A program made the position numbers and the translations under genes. Of a stretch of DNA of 64,000 nt, positions 26,341-35,255 are shown one piece after another. This DNA is from Clostridium ihumii AP5 (GTDB lineage: Bacteria > Bacillota > Clostridia > Clostridiales > Clostridiaceae): NCBI RefSeq assembly GCF_000612845.1, contig NZ_CCAT010000065.1, positions 147,221-211,220 of the forward strand. Direction: 5' to 3'. The notes under the pieces were generated by a model. The model did no database searches, was not told the DNA's origin, and worked only from the letters and a program-made list of their open reading frames with translations. Each line of letters starts with the position of its first letter. Position 1 is the stretch's first letter.

Positions 26341-26733
26341 TTATAATAAAACTACTGAATCAATATTAGTTATTACATTTATATCTTCTTCTTGTCTATT
26401 CATTGCTGTTATTATAGTTCTATTTTTTATACTTGCTATTAAGGCTATATCTTTATAAAGAATTAATGACTCCCTACTTCCCTTTTCACTGGCTCTATTT
26501 ATACCTTCATTTACTTTACTTAAAAATTCAGAGTTTATCTCTATATTTCTCTCTTTAAGCCTTTGTGCACAGTGATTTGATAAAGTAAATCCTTGGCTTT
26601 TTATTTTTTCAGATTGTAATATTTCTTTAAAACTTTTGCTATCCTTAGCTAAATTTTTAGTGTCACTTTTTTTATGTAATTCACTAAAATCGCCTACGGG
26701 ATACAAAACTCCATTTATAATTCTATAACCCAT
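26341..26733 (-). CDS. Flagellar operon protein (TIGR02530 type)
   Basis: A 130-aa protein of the family of small proteins encoded between flgD and flgE in Gram-positive and some other flagellar operons. FTLSNHCAQRLKERNIEINSEFLSKVNEGINRASEKGSRESLILY and the NRTIITAMNRQEEDINVITNIDSVVLL end are the typical core. No biochemical role is established. The start chosen is the ATG at 26731-26733, seven bases after GAGAGG; the longer frame would begin at a TTG that lies within that site. Confidence 0.85.
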   Translation of the reverse strand: MGYRIINGVLYPVGDFSELHKKSDTKNLAKDSKSFKEILQSEKIKSQGFTLSNHCAQRLKERNIEINSEFLSKVNEGINRASEKGSRESLILYKDIALIASIKNRTIITAMNRQEEDINVITNIDSVVLL

Positions 26734-26762
26734 TTTAAAACCTCTCAATTTACGTCTAAATT

Positions 26763-27593
26763 CTATTTTTTAGTATTTGTATCTCTAATATTCATAATAT
26801 GGTCAAATGCGTAATCTTTTATTACTGGTTTACCATCTTCATATTTTAAATTACCATCTTCATCTTTTAGATGTACTCTTATTTTTACACCATCTTTATC
26901 TCTAAATACTTCTTTTACAGTACCATATGGTCTTTTTGCATCTGGTTTTTCAGTTTCACCATCTTCTTTATCATCATCTGGTTTTGCTCCATCAACTGCT
27001 TCATCCCAAAGTTCTACATCTTTACCAATTAAGTTTGATGCATTTATAAAGTTAATATAATCTAATGTATTGTCCTGAGCTTCCATAACTTCTAAAACTT
27101 TGTCATAGTTAAAGCTCTTTATTTCTCCATCAGAAGTTAAAACAGTTACATAAACACCAGATCCACTTTTATATACAGATTGTACAAGACCAAATTCTTG
27201 CTCACCCTTTGAGTTGGTTGCATTTAATGCTACATATTTTCCACTTAGCCCCTGAGCTGCAGAAAGTCTCATTGTAGTGTTTAAGTTAGACATTTGTTCT
27301 AAGCTTGCAAACTGTGCCATTTGAGTTACATATTGTGTATTATCTTGTGGCTGTGTTGGATCTTGATTAGATAACTCTGCTGCTAATATTCTTAAAAATG
27401 CATTTTTATCCATTTCTGAACCTGGTTGAACAATTGCTGTTCCTCTATCAGTAGCATTTTGTAATACACCTGATTTAGTCTCTTCTAATGTATGCATAGT
27501 AGCACTATTAGAAGTGTTTTTTTGGTTTTCTTTTGATTTCTTATTTTCTAATTGTAAAGATTTCATATAAGCATTACTGTTTATAGATTCCAT
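26763..27593 (-). CDS. flgD: Flagellar hook assembly scaffold FlgD
   Basis: FlgD caps the growing hook and is lost when the hook is complete. The N-terminal DKNAFLRILAAELSNQDPTQPQDNTQYVTQMAQFASLEQMSNL is the diagnostic capping domain (about residues 63-105). At 276 aa it is rather long. The extra length is a charged, Asp/Glu/Lys-rich segment near 203-222 (DGAKPDDDKEDGETEKPDAK), followed by a beta-rich C-terminus. It is 22 bases after fliK and translated after GGGAAGGAGG. Confidence 0.94.
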   Translation of the reverse strand: MESINSNAYMKSLQLENKKSKENQKNTSNSATMHTLEETKSGVLQNATDRGTAIVQPGSEMDKNAFLRILAAELSNQDPTQPQDNTQYVTQMAQFASLEQMSNLNTTMRLSAAQGLSGKYVALNATNSKGEQEFGLVQSVYKSGSGVYVTVLTSDGEIKSFNYDKVLEVMEAQDNTLDYINFINASNLIGKDVELWDEAVDGAKPDDDKEDGETEKPDAKRPYGTVKEVFRDKDGVKIRVHLKDEDGNLKYEDGKPVIKDYAFDHIMNIRDTNTKK

Positions 27594-27615
27594 CTTATGC
27601 CTCCTTCCCTTATTA

Positions 27616-28878
27616 TTAAACTAACATATTTAAATTATCATTAGCTCCTAATTTTTCTTCTGAAATTTCTTCTGAAATTTCTTTTAGCGATTTTTCATTA
27701 TTATTTTGTTTTTTATTTTCATTGTTGAAGTTATTCCTTCTGTTTTCTTCACCACTAAAATAAGTAGTATCTTCATTATATACTTGAACTTCAACTTGAC
27801 TTATTTTTATAGATTCACCATTAAGCTTATCCACTATTTCTTTTACATTTGCATTTAACATTGCAAAGGTCTCTTTATTAGCTGACTTTAATTGTGCCTT
27901 CATGGAATCACCTTCCATAGTTAAGCTTATTACAATTTCACCTAATTGTTTGGGATTTATTTTAACGGTTAAATCTTGTATATCATTAATATTCATGTAT
28001 TTTATAGACTTTATAATATCTTCATTAAAAGTCATTTTATTTATAACCACATTACTATTTTGAACTGATTCAGTAGAAACTTCACTATTTTTAAAAACAT
28101 TATTAAAATTAAATTTGTTTATTATGTTTTCATCTTTCTTATTTCCACTAAGCTTTTCTAATAATTGATCTTCCTTTGAAAGATTTTGATTTAAACTTTG
28201 TTTAGAATCTTCTTTACCATTATTCATTGCATCTTTAAAACTAGTTTTGTAGTCATTTTGTAATTCAACTACTGTAGGTTTAACCTTGTTATTAGATAGA
28301 TTAGTTGAATTTTTTTCTTCTGTTACAGTATTGTTTATCTTTTCTAATATATCTCTAATATCTATTTTTTCATCTTTTGATACATTAGTTATCTCACTTA
28401 GTAATTCTTTCAATACATCTGATAAATTTTTATTTTCTAACATTGATGTTATATCTTCATTAGAAGATATAAATTCTGAAATCATATTTTTTAACTTTTC
28501 ATTATCAATTTGGAAATTATTTATATCTAAATTTCCCATTAATATTAAATGTTCAAATAATCCCTTTAACTCTTCTACAGTTTTTTCATCAAGGTTTTCT
28601 ATTTCTTCTTCAACTATATCTTTTATATCTTTTTTTTCTATTTTATTGCTTTTATTATTATCACTATTTTTATTATTGGCAGTTTTTTTTGAATCTTCAT
28701 ATTTTGTAGTAGGATTTTTGTAATCTTTTTTTACTTCATCCTTTTCTTCATTTTTCTTATTTAATATTTCATCAAATGCCCCAGATTTTACAGATTTTTC
28801 ATCAGATTTTCTTGAATTTTGATTTTCATTAATATTTAATGAAGCATTCAAATCTATTGCTCTTAAATTTAGTTCCAC
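27616..28878 (-). CDS. fliK: Flagellar hook-length control protein FliK
   Basis: FliK measures hook length and triggers the export switch in FlhB. The 420-aa protein is poorly conserved except at its C-terminus, as usual: the domain DLTVKINPKQLGEIVISLTMEGDSMKAQLKSANKETFAMLNANVKEIVDKLN (about 303-355) is the conserved substrate-specificity switch region. The N-terminal two thirds is Asn/Lys/Glu-rich and probably extended, acting as the ruler. The gene order fliJ-fliK-flgD supports the call. Confidence 0.92.
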   Translation of the reverse strand: MELNLRAIDLNASLNINENQNSRKSDEKSVKSGAFDEILNKKNEEKDEVKKDYKNPTTKYEDSKKTANNKNSDNNKSNKIEKKDIKDIVEEEIENLDEKTVEELKGLFEHLILMGNLDINNFQIDNEKLKNMISEFISSNEDITSMLENKNLSDVLKELLSEITNVSKDEKIDIRDILEKINNTVTEEKNSTNLSNNKVKPTVVELQNDYKTSFKDAMNNGKEDSKQSLNQNLSKEDQLLEKLSGNKKDENIINKFNFNNVFKNSEVSTESVQNSNVVINKMTFNEDIIKSIKYMNINDIQDLTVKINPKQLGEIVISLTMEGDSMKAQLKSANKETFAMLNANVKEIVDKLNGESIKISQVEVQVYNEDTTYFSGEENRRNNFNNENKKQNNNEKSLKEISEEISEEKLGANDNLNMLV

Positions 28879-28891
28879 ATTCTTCCCTCCT

Positions 28892-29320
28892 TTACCTCTC
28901 TTTTCTTACATACCCATATAATGCAAATTCGTCTATTTGATTTTGCTCTTTAAGTGCAGCTTCCTTTACTGCTCTTTCATAGTCTTTTTCTTTTAAAATT
29001 TCTACAGTTTTTCTTTCAACTTGTGCACTTACAAGTTCTATTCTTTTTTCTTCTGTAATTTTCTCATGCTTTTTTAGTTCTTTTTTATTTTCTTCTATTA
29101 AAGATGTTAGCGAATTTAAATATCTTTGTGTTATTTTTTTTTCTACTATTGATTTTTCTAAAGGTATTTGTCTATATTCATCATAACTTTCTTCAAATTG
29201 TTTTATTTTATTTTCAATTTGCTGTTTATGAGACATTGCTTTCATAAGCTCTCTTTTTTTTTCATCTTCTTTTTCTTGTCTCATATCTAATAGCTTTTGA
29301 AGTCTAAATTTATAATGCAT
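28892..29320 (-). CDS. fliJ: Flagellar export chaperone FliJ
   Basis: A 142-aa, highly charged protein that is helical coiled coil along its whole length, opening MHYKFRLQKLLDMRQEKEDEKKRELMKAMSHK. FliJ activates the export ATPase by inserting into its ring, like the gamma stalk of F1. It lies directly after fliI, separated by 12 bases, as is usual. Confidence 0.93.
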   Translation of the reverse strand: MHYKFRLQKLLDMRQEKEDEKKRELMKAMSHKQQIENKIKQFEESYDEYRQIPLEKSIVEKKITQRYLNSLTSLIEENKKELKKHEKITEEKRIELVSAQVERKTVEILKEKDYERAVKEAALKEQNQIDEFALYGYVRKER

Positions 29321-29332
29321 AAAACACCTCTT

Positions 29333-30646
29333 TTATATATTTGTAAAAGTATTCTCTAAAAACTCTATACTTTCATTGAACTGAGATTTTTCACTTATAC
29401 CTTGCTTTAAATAACTTATTATAAGTTCATTATATTTTATTGCTAAATCTACTTTTGCATTGCTTCCAGTTACATATGCACCTAAATTAATTAAATCCTC
29501 TGTATCTTTATAAGTTGCTAATAAATCTCTTGCATTAGATGCTGCCTTTTTATGATTAGTATCTGCAATTTCAGACATAAGTCTACTAACACTACTTAAC
29601 ACATCTATAGCCGGATAATGGTTTTTAGCCGCTAATGCTCTAGATAAAACTATATGTCCATCTAATATACCTCTAACCGCATCTGCAATTGGTTCATTAA
29701 AGTCATCCCCATCTACTAGTACTGTATAAAATGCTGTTATAGAGCCCTTGTCAGACATACCACTACGTTCTAGTAGTTTTGGAAGCATCGCAAATACAGA
29801 AGGTGTATATCCCTTTGTTGCTGGTGGCTCACCTATCGCAAGTCCAACTTCTCTTTGTGCCATTGCAAAACGTGTTACTGAATCCATCATTAATATTACT
29901 TTTTTACCTTTGTCTCTAAAATATTCTGCTATTGCCGTTGCTGTAAAAGCCCCTTTAAGCCTTACGAGTGCTGGTTGATCAGATGTTGCACAAACTACAA
30001 CAGATTTTTTCAATCCTTCTTCGCCTAAATCCTTTTCTATAAAATCTAAAACCTCTCTACCTCTTTCTCCAATAAGACAAATTACATTTATTTCTGCTTT
30101 TGCTTCTCTAGCTATCATTCCAAGTGTTGTACTTTTTCCAACTCCACTACCAGCAAAAATACCGATTCTTTGCCCTTCTCCACAAGTTAAAAAGCCATCT
30201 ATTGCTCTAATCCCTGTAGGTAGTACTTCTTTTATTCTTCTTCTTTTTAAAGGATCTGGCGGCATAGCTTCTAATGGATAATTAGTGTAATTTCTTATTT
30301 CTTCTTCATTTAATGGATTTCCAAGTCCATCTAATACTTTTCCTAAAAGATCATCACTACATTTTGCACTTAATAACTTTCCTGTAGGCACAACTTTACA
30401 TCCTGGTGCAATTCCTTTTAGTTCTCCTAATGGCATAAGTATTACATTTTCACCTTTAAATCCTGTAACTTCTGTTCTTATAATTTCATTTACAGTATTA
30501 TAAACTAAACAAACCTCACCAACAAAAGCTTTAATTCCTTTTACTTCTACAGTTAATCCTATAACATTGGCTACTATACCTTGACAATACACGTAGTTTG
30601 AATTTTGTATTTTTTCATTAATCTTCTTAAAATCTAAGGATAACAA
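29333..30646 (-). CDS. fliI: Flagellum-specific export ATPase FliI
   Basis: FliI is the F1-like hexameric ATPase of the export apparatus. The 437-aa protein has Walker A GIFAGSGVGKST (near 165-176), Walker B VILMMDSVTRFA, and the export-family block REVGLAIGEPPATKGYTPSVFAMLPKLLERSG. The start appears to be TTG, preceded by GTGGTGATTAT; there is no better ATG. It sits between fliH, its negative regulator, and fliJ. Confidence 0.96.
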   Translation of the reverse strand: MLSLDFKKINEKIQNSNYVYCQGIVANVIGLTVEVKGIKAFVGEVCLVYNTVNEIIRTEVTGFKGENVILMPLGELKGIAPGCKVVPTGKLLSAKCSDDLLGKVLDGLGNPLNEEEIRNYTNYPLEAMPPDPLKRRRIKEVLPTGIRAIDGFLTCGEGQRIGIFAGSGVGKSTTLGMIAREAKAEINVICLIGERGREVLDFIEKDLGEEGLKKSVVVCATSDQPALVRLKGAFTATAIAEYFRDKGKKVILMMDSVTRFAMAQREVGLAIGEPPATKGYTPSVFAMLPKLLERSGMSDKGSITAFYTVLVDGDDFNEPIADAVRGILDGHIVLSRALAAKNHYPAIDVLSSVSRLMSEIADTNHKKAASNARDLLATYKDTEDLINLGAYVTGSNAKVDLAIKYNELIISYLKQGISEKSQFNESIEFLENTFTNI

Positions 30647-30664
30647 ATAATCACCACTTTATAA

Positions 30665-31420
30665 TCATCTTTCCATTATTAATTCACTAAGCTTTTCAAT
30701 AATATTATCTATACTTATATAACTTGTACCATTTTTCTTTTCAATAATTGCACTACCATCCTCTAATGAATTGTCCTCTACAATAAATATATCACCTTGG
30801 AATGCTAACTTACTAGCCATATTTTGCTTTTCACTCTCTAGACTTTCCTTATAGTTTTTATTACATCTTATTGTAAAATAATCTTCATTTTTTTCTTTTT
30901 CCATAACATCATATATCATGTTATTAAGTGCATCTTCATCTTTAACTTCTCTTTTTAAAGTTTCTTTGATACAGTTAATTATAAGATTTCTAAAATCTAT
31001 TTCTTTTTCTTCTACATATTTTATATATTCTTTTTTTGCATCTTCTAATACATTCAATGCATTATCTATTATAGCTTGACCGTCTGCTTTGGATTTTTCA
31101 TAACCTTCATTATATCCTACGCTATAACCTTTTTCATAACCTTCATTATACCCTTTTTCATAACCTTCTACTTTAGCTTGTTCTTCTAGATTTTTTGCAT
31201 TTTCAGTAGCTTCTACTAAAATCATATTGCTTTTAACTTTAGCATTTTTTATAATATCATCTGCCATATTTTGAAAGCTTAAAAGCATATCATTTTGATT
31301 TTCTTCAGAATTTGAAGTTTCTTCAATATCTTCTAAATCTATTTTAACCTTCGTGGAAATTTCTTGCTTTCCCTCTGACATAACATAATCATTTTTTATT
31401 ACATTATAAGATGATTGCAT
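30665..31420 (-). CDS. fliH: Flagellar export apparatus protein FliH
   Basis: FliH binds FliI and delivers it to the export gate. The protein (about 251 aa from the chosen ATG at 31418-31420, after GAGAGGTGGAG) is strongly charged. It carries a glycine-repeat stretch, YEKGYNEGYEKGYSVGYNEG, around residues 100-120. This is the GxxxG-type repeat helix that marks FliH, here in an unusually regular form with a Gly every fourth residue and Tyr beside it. The C-terminal ATPase-stalk-like domain follows. The start overlaps fliG by 17 bases. Confidence 0.93.
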   Translation of the reverse strand: MQSSYNVIKNDYVMSEGKQEISTKVKIDLEDIEETSNSEENQNDMLLSFQNMADDIIKNAKVKSNMILVEATENAKNLEEQAKVEGYEKGYNEGYEKGYSVGYNEGYEKSKADGQAIIDNALNVLEDAKKEYIKYVEEKEIDFRNLIINCIKETLKREVKDEDALNNMIYDVMEKEKNEDYFTIRCNKNYKESLESEKQNMASKLAFQGDIFIVEDNSLEDGSAIIEKKNGTSYISIDNIIEKLSELIMER

Positions 31421-32420
31421 CTTCTCCACCTCTCGCTATTTGAATTTCTCCTGCATCTTCTAACCTTCTTATTATACCAACAATTTTTTGTTGTGCTTTT
31501 TCAACTTCAACAAGTCTTACTGGTCCTAAGAATTCCATATCTTCTTTTAAAGTTGCAGCCGCCCTCTTAGATTGATTCTTAAATATAGCTGTTGCCACTT
31601 CTTCTGAACAACCTTTAAGTGCAAGACATAATTCTTTATTGTCAACTTCACGTAAAATTCTTTGAATAACTGGGTCTCCAAGAGTAATAATATCTTCGAA
31701 TACAAACATAGACTCTTTAACTTTTTCAGCAAGTTCTGCATCTTCATGTTCTAATGCTTCTGTTATATTCTTTTCTGTGCTTCTATCTACTTGGTTAAGT
31801 ATATTAACAAGTGATGGAACACCTCCAACAACACTGTTTTCACTATTGTGAATTACATTTGAAAGTTTATCATTTAAAACACCTTCAATTTCTTTTATTA
31901 CAACTGGATAAATTGTATTCATTGTTGCCACTCTATATGCAACCTCTGCTTGCAACTCCGCAGGAAGTTCTGACATTATTTGTCCAGCCTTATCTGCTTG
32001 AAGATAACAAAGTATCAATGCAATTGTCTGTGGATGTTCATTACATATAACATTCATAAGTTGACTTGCATCTGCTTTTCTTGCTATTGCAAAAGGTCTA
32101 TATTGTTGTGTTGCTTCTGTAACCTTATCTAAAATTTCAGATGCCCTTTGAGTGCCTAATGCCTTGGCTAAAAGATTTCTAGCATATTCAAGTCCACCTT
32201 CTACTATATAATCTTTGGCTTTGTTCATTTCTAGAAATTCATCTAGTATAGCTTTTCTTTGACTTCCTGAAACAGTGCTCATATTTGCAATTTCGTAGGT
32301 TATTTTTTGAATATATTTTTCAGGTAATTTTTTTATAATACCTGAAGATGCCTCAGGTCCTAAGGTTATGAACAATATTGCAGCTTTTTCAACGCCACTA
32401 AGTTTTTCAACCTTTGCCAT
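31404..32420 (-). CDS. fliG: Flagellar motor switch protein FliG
   Basis: FliG is the rotor protein on which the stator exerts torque. The 338-aa length is standard. The N-terminal domain (SGVEKAAILFITLGPEASSGIIKKL) binds FliF. The middle domain has the EHPQTIALILCYLQADKAGQIMSELP motif, including the EHPQ residues that contact FliM. The C-terminal torque domain has FEDIITLGDPVIQRILREVDNKELCLALKG with the charged residues needed for MotA contact. It lies between fliF and fliH. Confidence 0.97.
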   Translation of the reverse strand: MAKVEKLSGVEKAAILFITLGPEASSGIIKKLPEKYIQKITYEIANMSTVSGSQRKAILDEFLEMNKAKDYIVEGGLEYARNLLAKALGTQRASEILDKVTEATQQYRPFAIARKADASQLMNVICNEHPQTIALILCYLQADKAGQIMSELPAELQAEVAYRVATMNTIYPVVIKEIEGVLNDKLSNVIHNSENSVVGGVPSLVNILNQVDRSTEKNITEALEHEDAELAEKVKESMFVFEDIITLGDPVIQRILREVDNKELCLALKGCSEEVATAIFKNQSKRAAATLKEDMEFLGPVRLVEVEKAQQKIVGIIRRLEDAGEIQIARGGEDAIIL

Positions 32421-32426
32421 ATATAC

Positions 32427-34001
32427 CTATCTCCTTTCATCTTCAGCTATCCATGATTTAATGATATCTGCAACTTGCTCTGGTTTACTACTTGCATATT
32501 TTTTAACTTCACTTGCAACATGTTCATTTTCACTATCTGCTTCTAAATTTAAATCTTCAAATATATCTTTTGCTTGTGGTTTATCTCCAATTATTATGTC
32601 AAAGTTTGAATCTTCATCTTCATCAAATTCATCCTCTTCTTCCACCGCTCTAGATTTCTTTATTGCACGAAGTACTATCATTAGTATTATAAATGCTGCT
32701 GCTCCTGCAACTATCATAGATATTAATTTTTTTCTTTTTGCTGCTTCTTCAGCTTTTTTCATTTCTTCTAATTCTTTTTCTGCTTGCTCTTTTTCCGTAT
32801 TATCAAACTCTAAAGATTCTACAGTAACTGCATCACCACGTTTAGTGTCTAAACTTATAGCTTCACTTACTAAACTTCTTATAGAATTTTTAGTTTGATT
32901 ATCAATTGCTCCATCAACTACTACCGCTGCAGTTACTTTTTCTACTGCACCTGGCGCCTTAATAATTGTTTCTTCCTTTTTAGATAACTCATAGTTTGTA
33001 GTATTTTCTTTATGAGTTGTACCATTAGTAGCAGTTTCATTTTCTTGAGTTTCATTCATATTATTATCTACAGGACTTCCTGAAGTATTCTCTGCACTTC
33101 CTTCTGTCGTTGTAATATCATGTTTACTCACTACTGTTCCTTCTGGTTCATACTTTAAAGTATTTTGTTCTATTGCATCAAAGTTTAATGCTGTATTAAC
33201 TGAAACCTTAACTTTATCTTTATATATAGGTTCTAATACATTCATTATTTTATCTTTGTATTCTTCTTCTATCTGTTTTTTAATTGCTAACTGCTTATCA
33301 CTTGAATTATTGGAAGTACTATTTCCTTTTTCATCATATAATCCCTCAGTTAAAAGTTTAAAATTATCAGATACAACTGATATATTTTCTTTTGGTAAAT
33401 TTTCTACACTTCCAGATATTAAAGAAACTATTGCTCTTACTTGATCTTCACTAAGTTCTTTTCCCTTTTTCATTAAAAGAGTAACCGATGCTGATGATGG
33501 TGTTGGTGTGGTAATAAAAGCTGATTTATCTGGTATAACTAAATTTACTTTTGCACTTTCTACTTCCTCGAAAGCTTTAATAGTTCTTTCTAATTCTCCC
33601 GATAATGCTCTTTGGTACATAATCTTTGCTTCTCTATCTGTTGAAGCTGTTGAATTTTTTTCATCAAAAAGTTCAAAGCCATTGCTTCCTTCTTTTAAAG
33701 AAACCTCTGATAATACTTCCATTCTAAGCTTATCTACATCTTTTTGTTCCACTAAAATAGAATCTCCTTCTATTTTATATTTTGCACCTTTCTCATCTAA
33801 TTTTCCTATAATTGCCCCTGAATCTTCTGTTGTCATCTTTGAAAACAACACCGTATACTTAGGCTTAAGAGCAACTACTGCTATAGTAATTATACTTATT
33901 AAGGCAACGGAGGTTATTATGGCTAGAGCTATCTTTTTAGCCTTGCTCATTTCTTTTAATTTTTCTTTTTGCTTATTTAAGCCATCAGATAGCTTACTCA
34001 T
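32427..34001 (-). CDS. fliF: Flagellar M-ring (MS-ring) protein FliF
   Basis: FliF forms the membrane ring on which the flagellum is built. The protein (524 aa from the ATG at 33999-34001, eight bases after GAGGAG; a GTG three codons upstream abuts that site) has two membrane helices (AIITSVALISIITIAVVAL near the start and LISMIVAGAAAFIILMIVL near residue 440). Ring-building motifs lie between them, with YQRALSGELERTIKAFEEVESAKVNLVIP the most typical. A Thr/Asn-rich insertion is near 285-330. The acidic C-terminus (EEEDEFDEDEDSNF and the final ADIIKSWIAEDE) binds FliG. Confidence 0.96.
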   Translation of the reverse strand: MSKLSDGLNKQKEKLKEMSKAKKIALAIITSVALISIITIAVVALKPKYTVLFSKMTTEDSGAIIGKLDEKGAKYKIEGDSILVEQKDVDKLRMEVLSEVSLKEGSNGFELFDEKNSTASTDREAKIMYQRALSGELERTIKAFEEVESAKVNLVIPDKSAFITTPTPSSASVTLLMKKGKELSEDQVRAIVSLISGSVENLPKENISVVSDNFKLLTEGLYDEKGNSTSNNSSDKQLAIKKQIEEEYKDKIMNVLEPIYKDKVKVSVNTALNFDAIEQNTLKYEPEGTVVSKHDITTTEGSAENTSGSPVDNNMNETQENETATNGTTHKENTTNYELSKKEETIIKAPGAVEKVTAAVVVDGAIDNQTKNSIRSLVSEAISLDTKRGDAVTVESLEFDNTEKEQAEKELEEMKKAEEAAKRKKLISMIVAGAAAFIILMIVLRAIKKSRAVEEEDEFDEDEDSNFDIIIGDKPQAKDIFEDLNLEADSENEHVASEVKKYASSKPEQVADIIKSWIAEDERR

Positions 34002-34016
34002 TGTATACACTCCTCA

Positions 34017-34337
34017 CTATACTTGCATTTTGTTAAACTCTTCATAAGCATTTATAATCTTATTCCTTACTTGAACAGCAAGTTCTAGCGATAACCTTGC
34101 TTCTTCAGTTGCAACTAAAGCGTCATGTAAGTCAGTGTCTCCTTGTATAAATCCCATAGTTTTACTTTCTGCAGTTATTTGCGATTCATTTACATCTTTC
34201 AATGCAGATTTTAAAGTTTCTGAAAAGTTGCTTTTATTAACTTTTTGACTTTCGTTTTCTTGATTCACATTTAAAGTGTTCTTTATACCATTAGTAAAAA
34301 CACTTCTATCTGGTACAAAATTATTAATAATCTCCAT
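34017..34337 (-). CDS. fliE: Flagellar hook-basal body adaptor FliE
   Basis: FliE links the MS ring to the rod. The 106-aa protein ends with the diagnostic DLHDALVATEEARLSLELAVQVRNKIINAYEEFNKMQV, a helix pair that packs like the axial proteins. The N-terminus is variable. It is ten bases after flgC in the invariant flgB-flgC-fliE order. Confidence 0.95.
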   Translation of the reverse strand: MEIINNFVPDRSVFTNGIKNTLNVNQENESQKVNKSNFSETLKSALKDVNESQITAESKTMGFIQGDTDLHDALVATEEARLSLELAVQVRNKIINAYEEFNKMQV

Positions 34338-34347
34338 ATACTCCTCC

Positions 34348-34779
34348 TTATCTTCCTATTTCTAATGTCTTAGATATCATACTTTTTTGAGTGTTCAATG
34401 CTGTTATATTACCTTCATAGGCTCTTGACGCAGCAATTAAATCTACTGTTTCATTTAAAATATTAACATTTGGCCTTGTAACATACCCTTGTTCATCTGC
34501 ATCAGGATGAGTTGGATCATACACTCTTTTTAATGGCGATTCATCTTCTTGAATTCCAACAGCTTTAATTCCTAAAGGCCTCGCTTCTACTTTTCCTGTA
34601 GACTTATTAATTTCATTATCTAAGTTTTCTTGAAATACAGCTATCTTTCTTACATATGGTTTTCCATCTTTACCTCTAGTGGTGTTTGCATTTACTATAT
34701 TAGATGTTATAGTATCCATTCTTAAACGTTCTGCTGAAAGACCACTAGCACTTATTCTCATTCCTCTAAATGCTTCCAT
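34348..34779 (-). CDS. flgC: Flagellar rod protein FlgC
   Basis: A proximal rod subunit of 143 aa. The start [34 protein letters not shown] and the end [22 protein letters not shown] are the axial-protein terminal helices. The middle contains [15 protein letters not shown], typical of FlgC. It follows flgB by four bases and would be exported early, before the hook. Confidence 0.96.
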   Translation of the reverse strand: MEAFRGMRISASGLSAERLRMDTITSNIVNANTTRGKDGKPYVRKIAVFQENLDNEINKSTGKVEARPLGIKAVGIQEDESPLKRVYDPTHPDADEQGYVTRPNVNILNETVDLIAASRAYEGNITALNTQKSMISKTLEIGR

Positions 34780-34783
34780 TTAT

Positions 34784-35170
34784 TTAATTCCCTCCTTTTA
34801 TAACTGAGCTACGCATATTAAACCTTGAGTTAGCTTCTTTAACAAGAGCATCATACATTAAACTATTAGATGCAGCACTAGTCATTTCACTTTCTATGTC
34901 TACATTATTTCCATCTTCTCTCATACTTGAAGCCTTGTCTCTTTTTACTTCTATATCAGTAGATGAAATTCCTAAATGCTTTGAATTTGTTTTTCTCATT
35001 AAATCCTTTGATGTTTCATTTTGAAGCGCTTCATCAAAGTTAACATACTGTCTCTTATAGTTTTTTGTATTAACATTACTAATGTTGTTATTTATAACTT
35101 TTCCACTTAAGGTTGTTACATCCATACCTCTTTTTATAAGGTTATATGTAGCACTATCTATAACACTCAT
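34784..35170 (-). CDS. flgB: Flagellar rod protein FlgB
   Basis: A 128-aa proximal rod subunit. It starts with MSVIDSATYNLIKRGMDVTTLSGKVINNNISNVNT and ends DGNNVDIESEMTSAASNSLMYDALVKEANSRF. The ATG at 35168-35170 lies seven bases after AAAGGGGG. A longer frame would begin at a TTG inside the ribosome binding region and is less likely. It is the first gene of the long basal-body operon; the flagellin gene ends 86 bases upstream, so the operon promoter must be in that short gap or shared. Confidence 0.94.
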   Translation of the reverse strand: MSVIDSATYNLIKRGMDVTTLSGKVINNNISNVNTKNYKRQYVNFDEALQNETSKDLMRKTNSKHLGISSTDIEVKRDKASSMREDGNNVDIESEMTSAASNSLMYDALVKEANSRFNMRSSVIKGGN

Positions 35171-35196
35171 CAAAATCCCCCTTTCCAAAATATTAT

Positions 35197-35217
35197 AATA
35201 TGAATTTAATTCATATT
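35197..35217. repeat. 9-bp inverted repeat between flagellin gene and flgB
   Basis: AATATGAAT and ATTCATATT flank three bases. It has no GC and no U tract on the minus strand, so it is at best a weak or leaky terminator for the flagellin transcript. It lies next to a TATAAT (about 35190-35195, minus strand) that could serve flgB. Confidence 0.4.
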
Positions 35218-35255
35218 AATTTTAATACTATAAGTAATAATTTACAACAAAGAAT

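Noticed and set aside
32368..32898. A 176-codon plus-strand frame antisense to fliF and fliG
   Set aside because: It is a Ser-rich shadow of the real genes, with no ribosome binding site; similar shadows occur opposite flhF, cheD, fliK and others.
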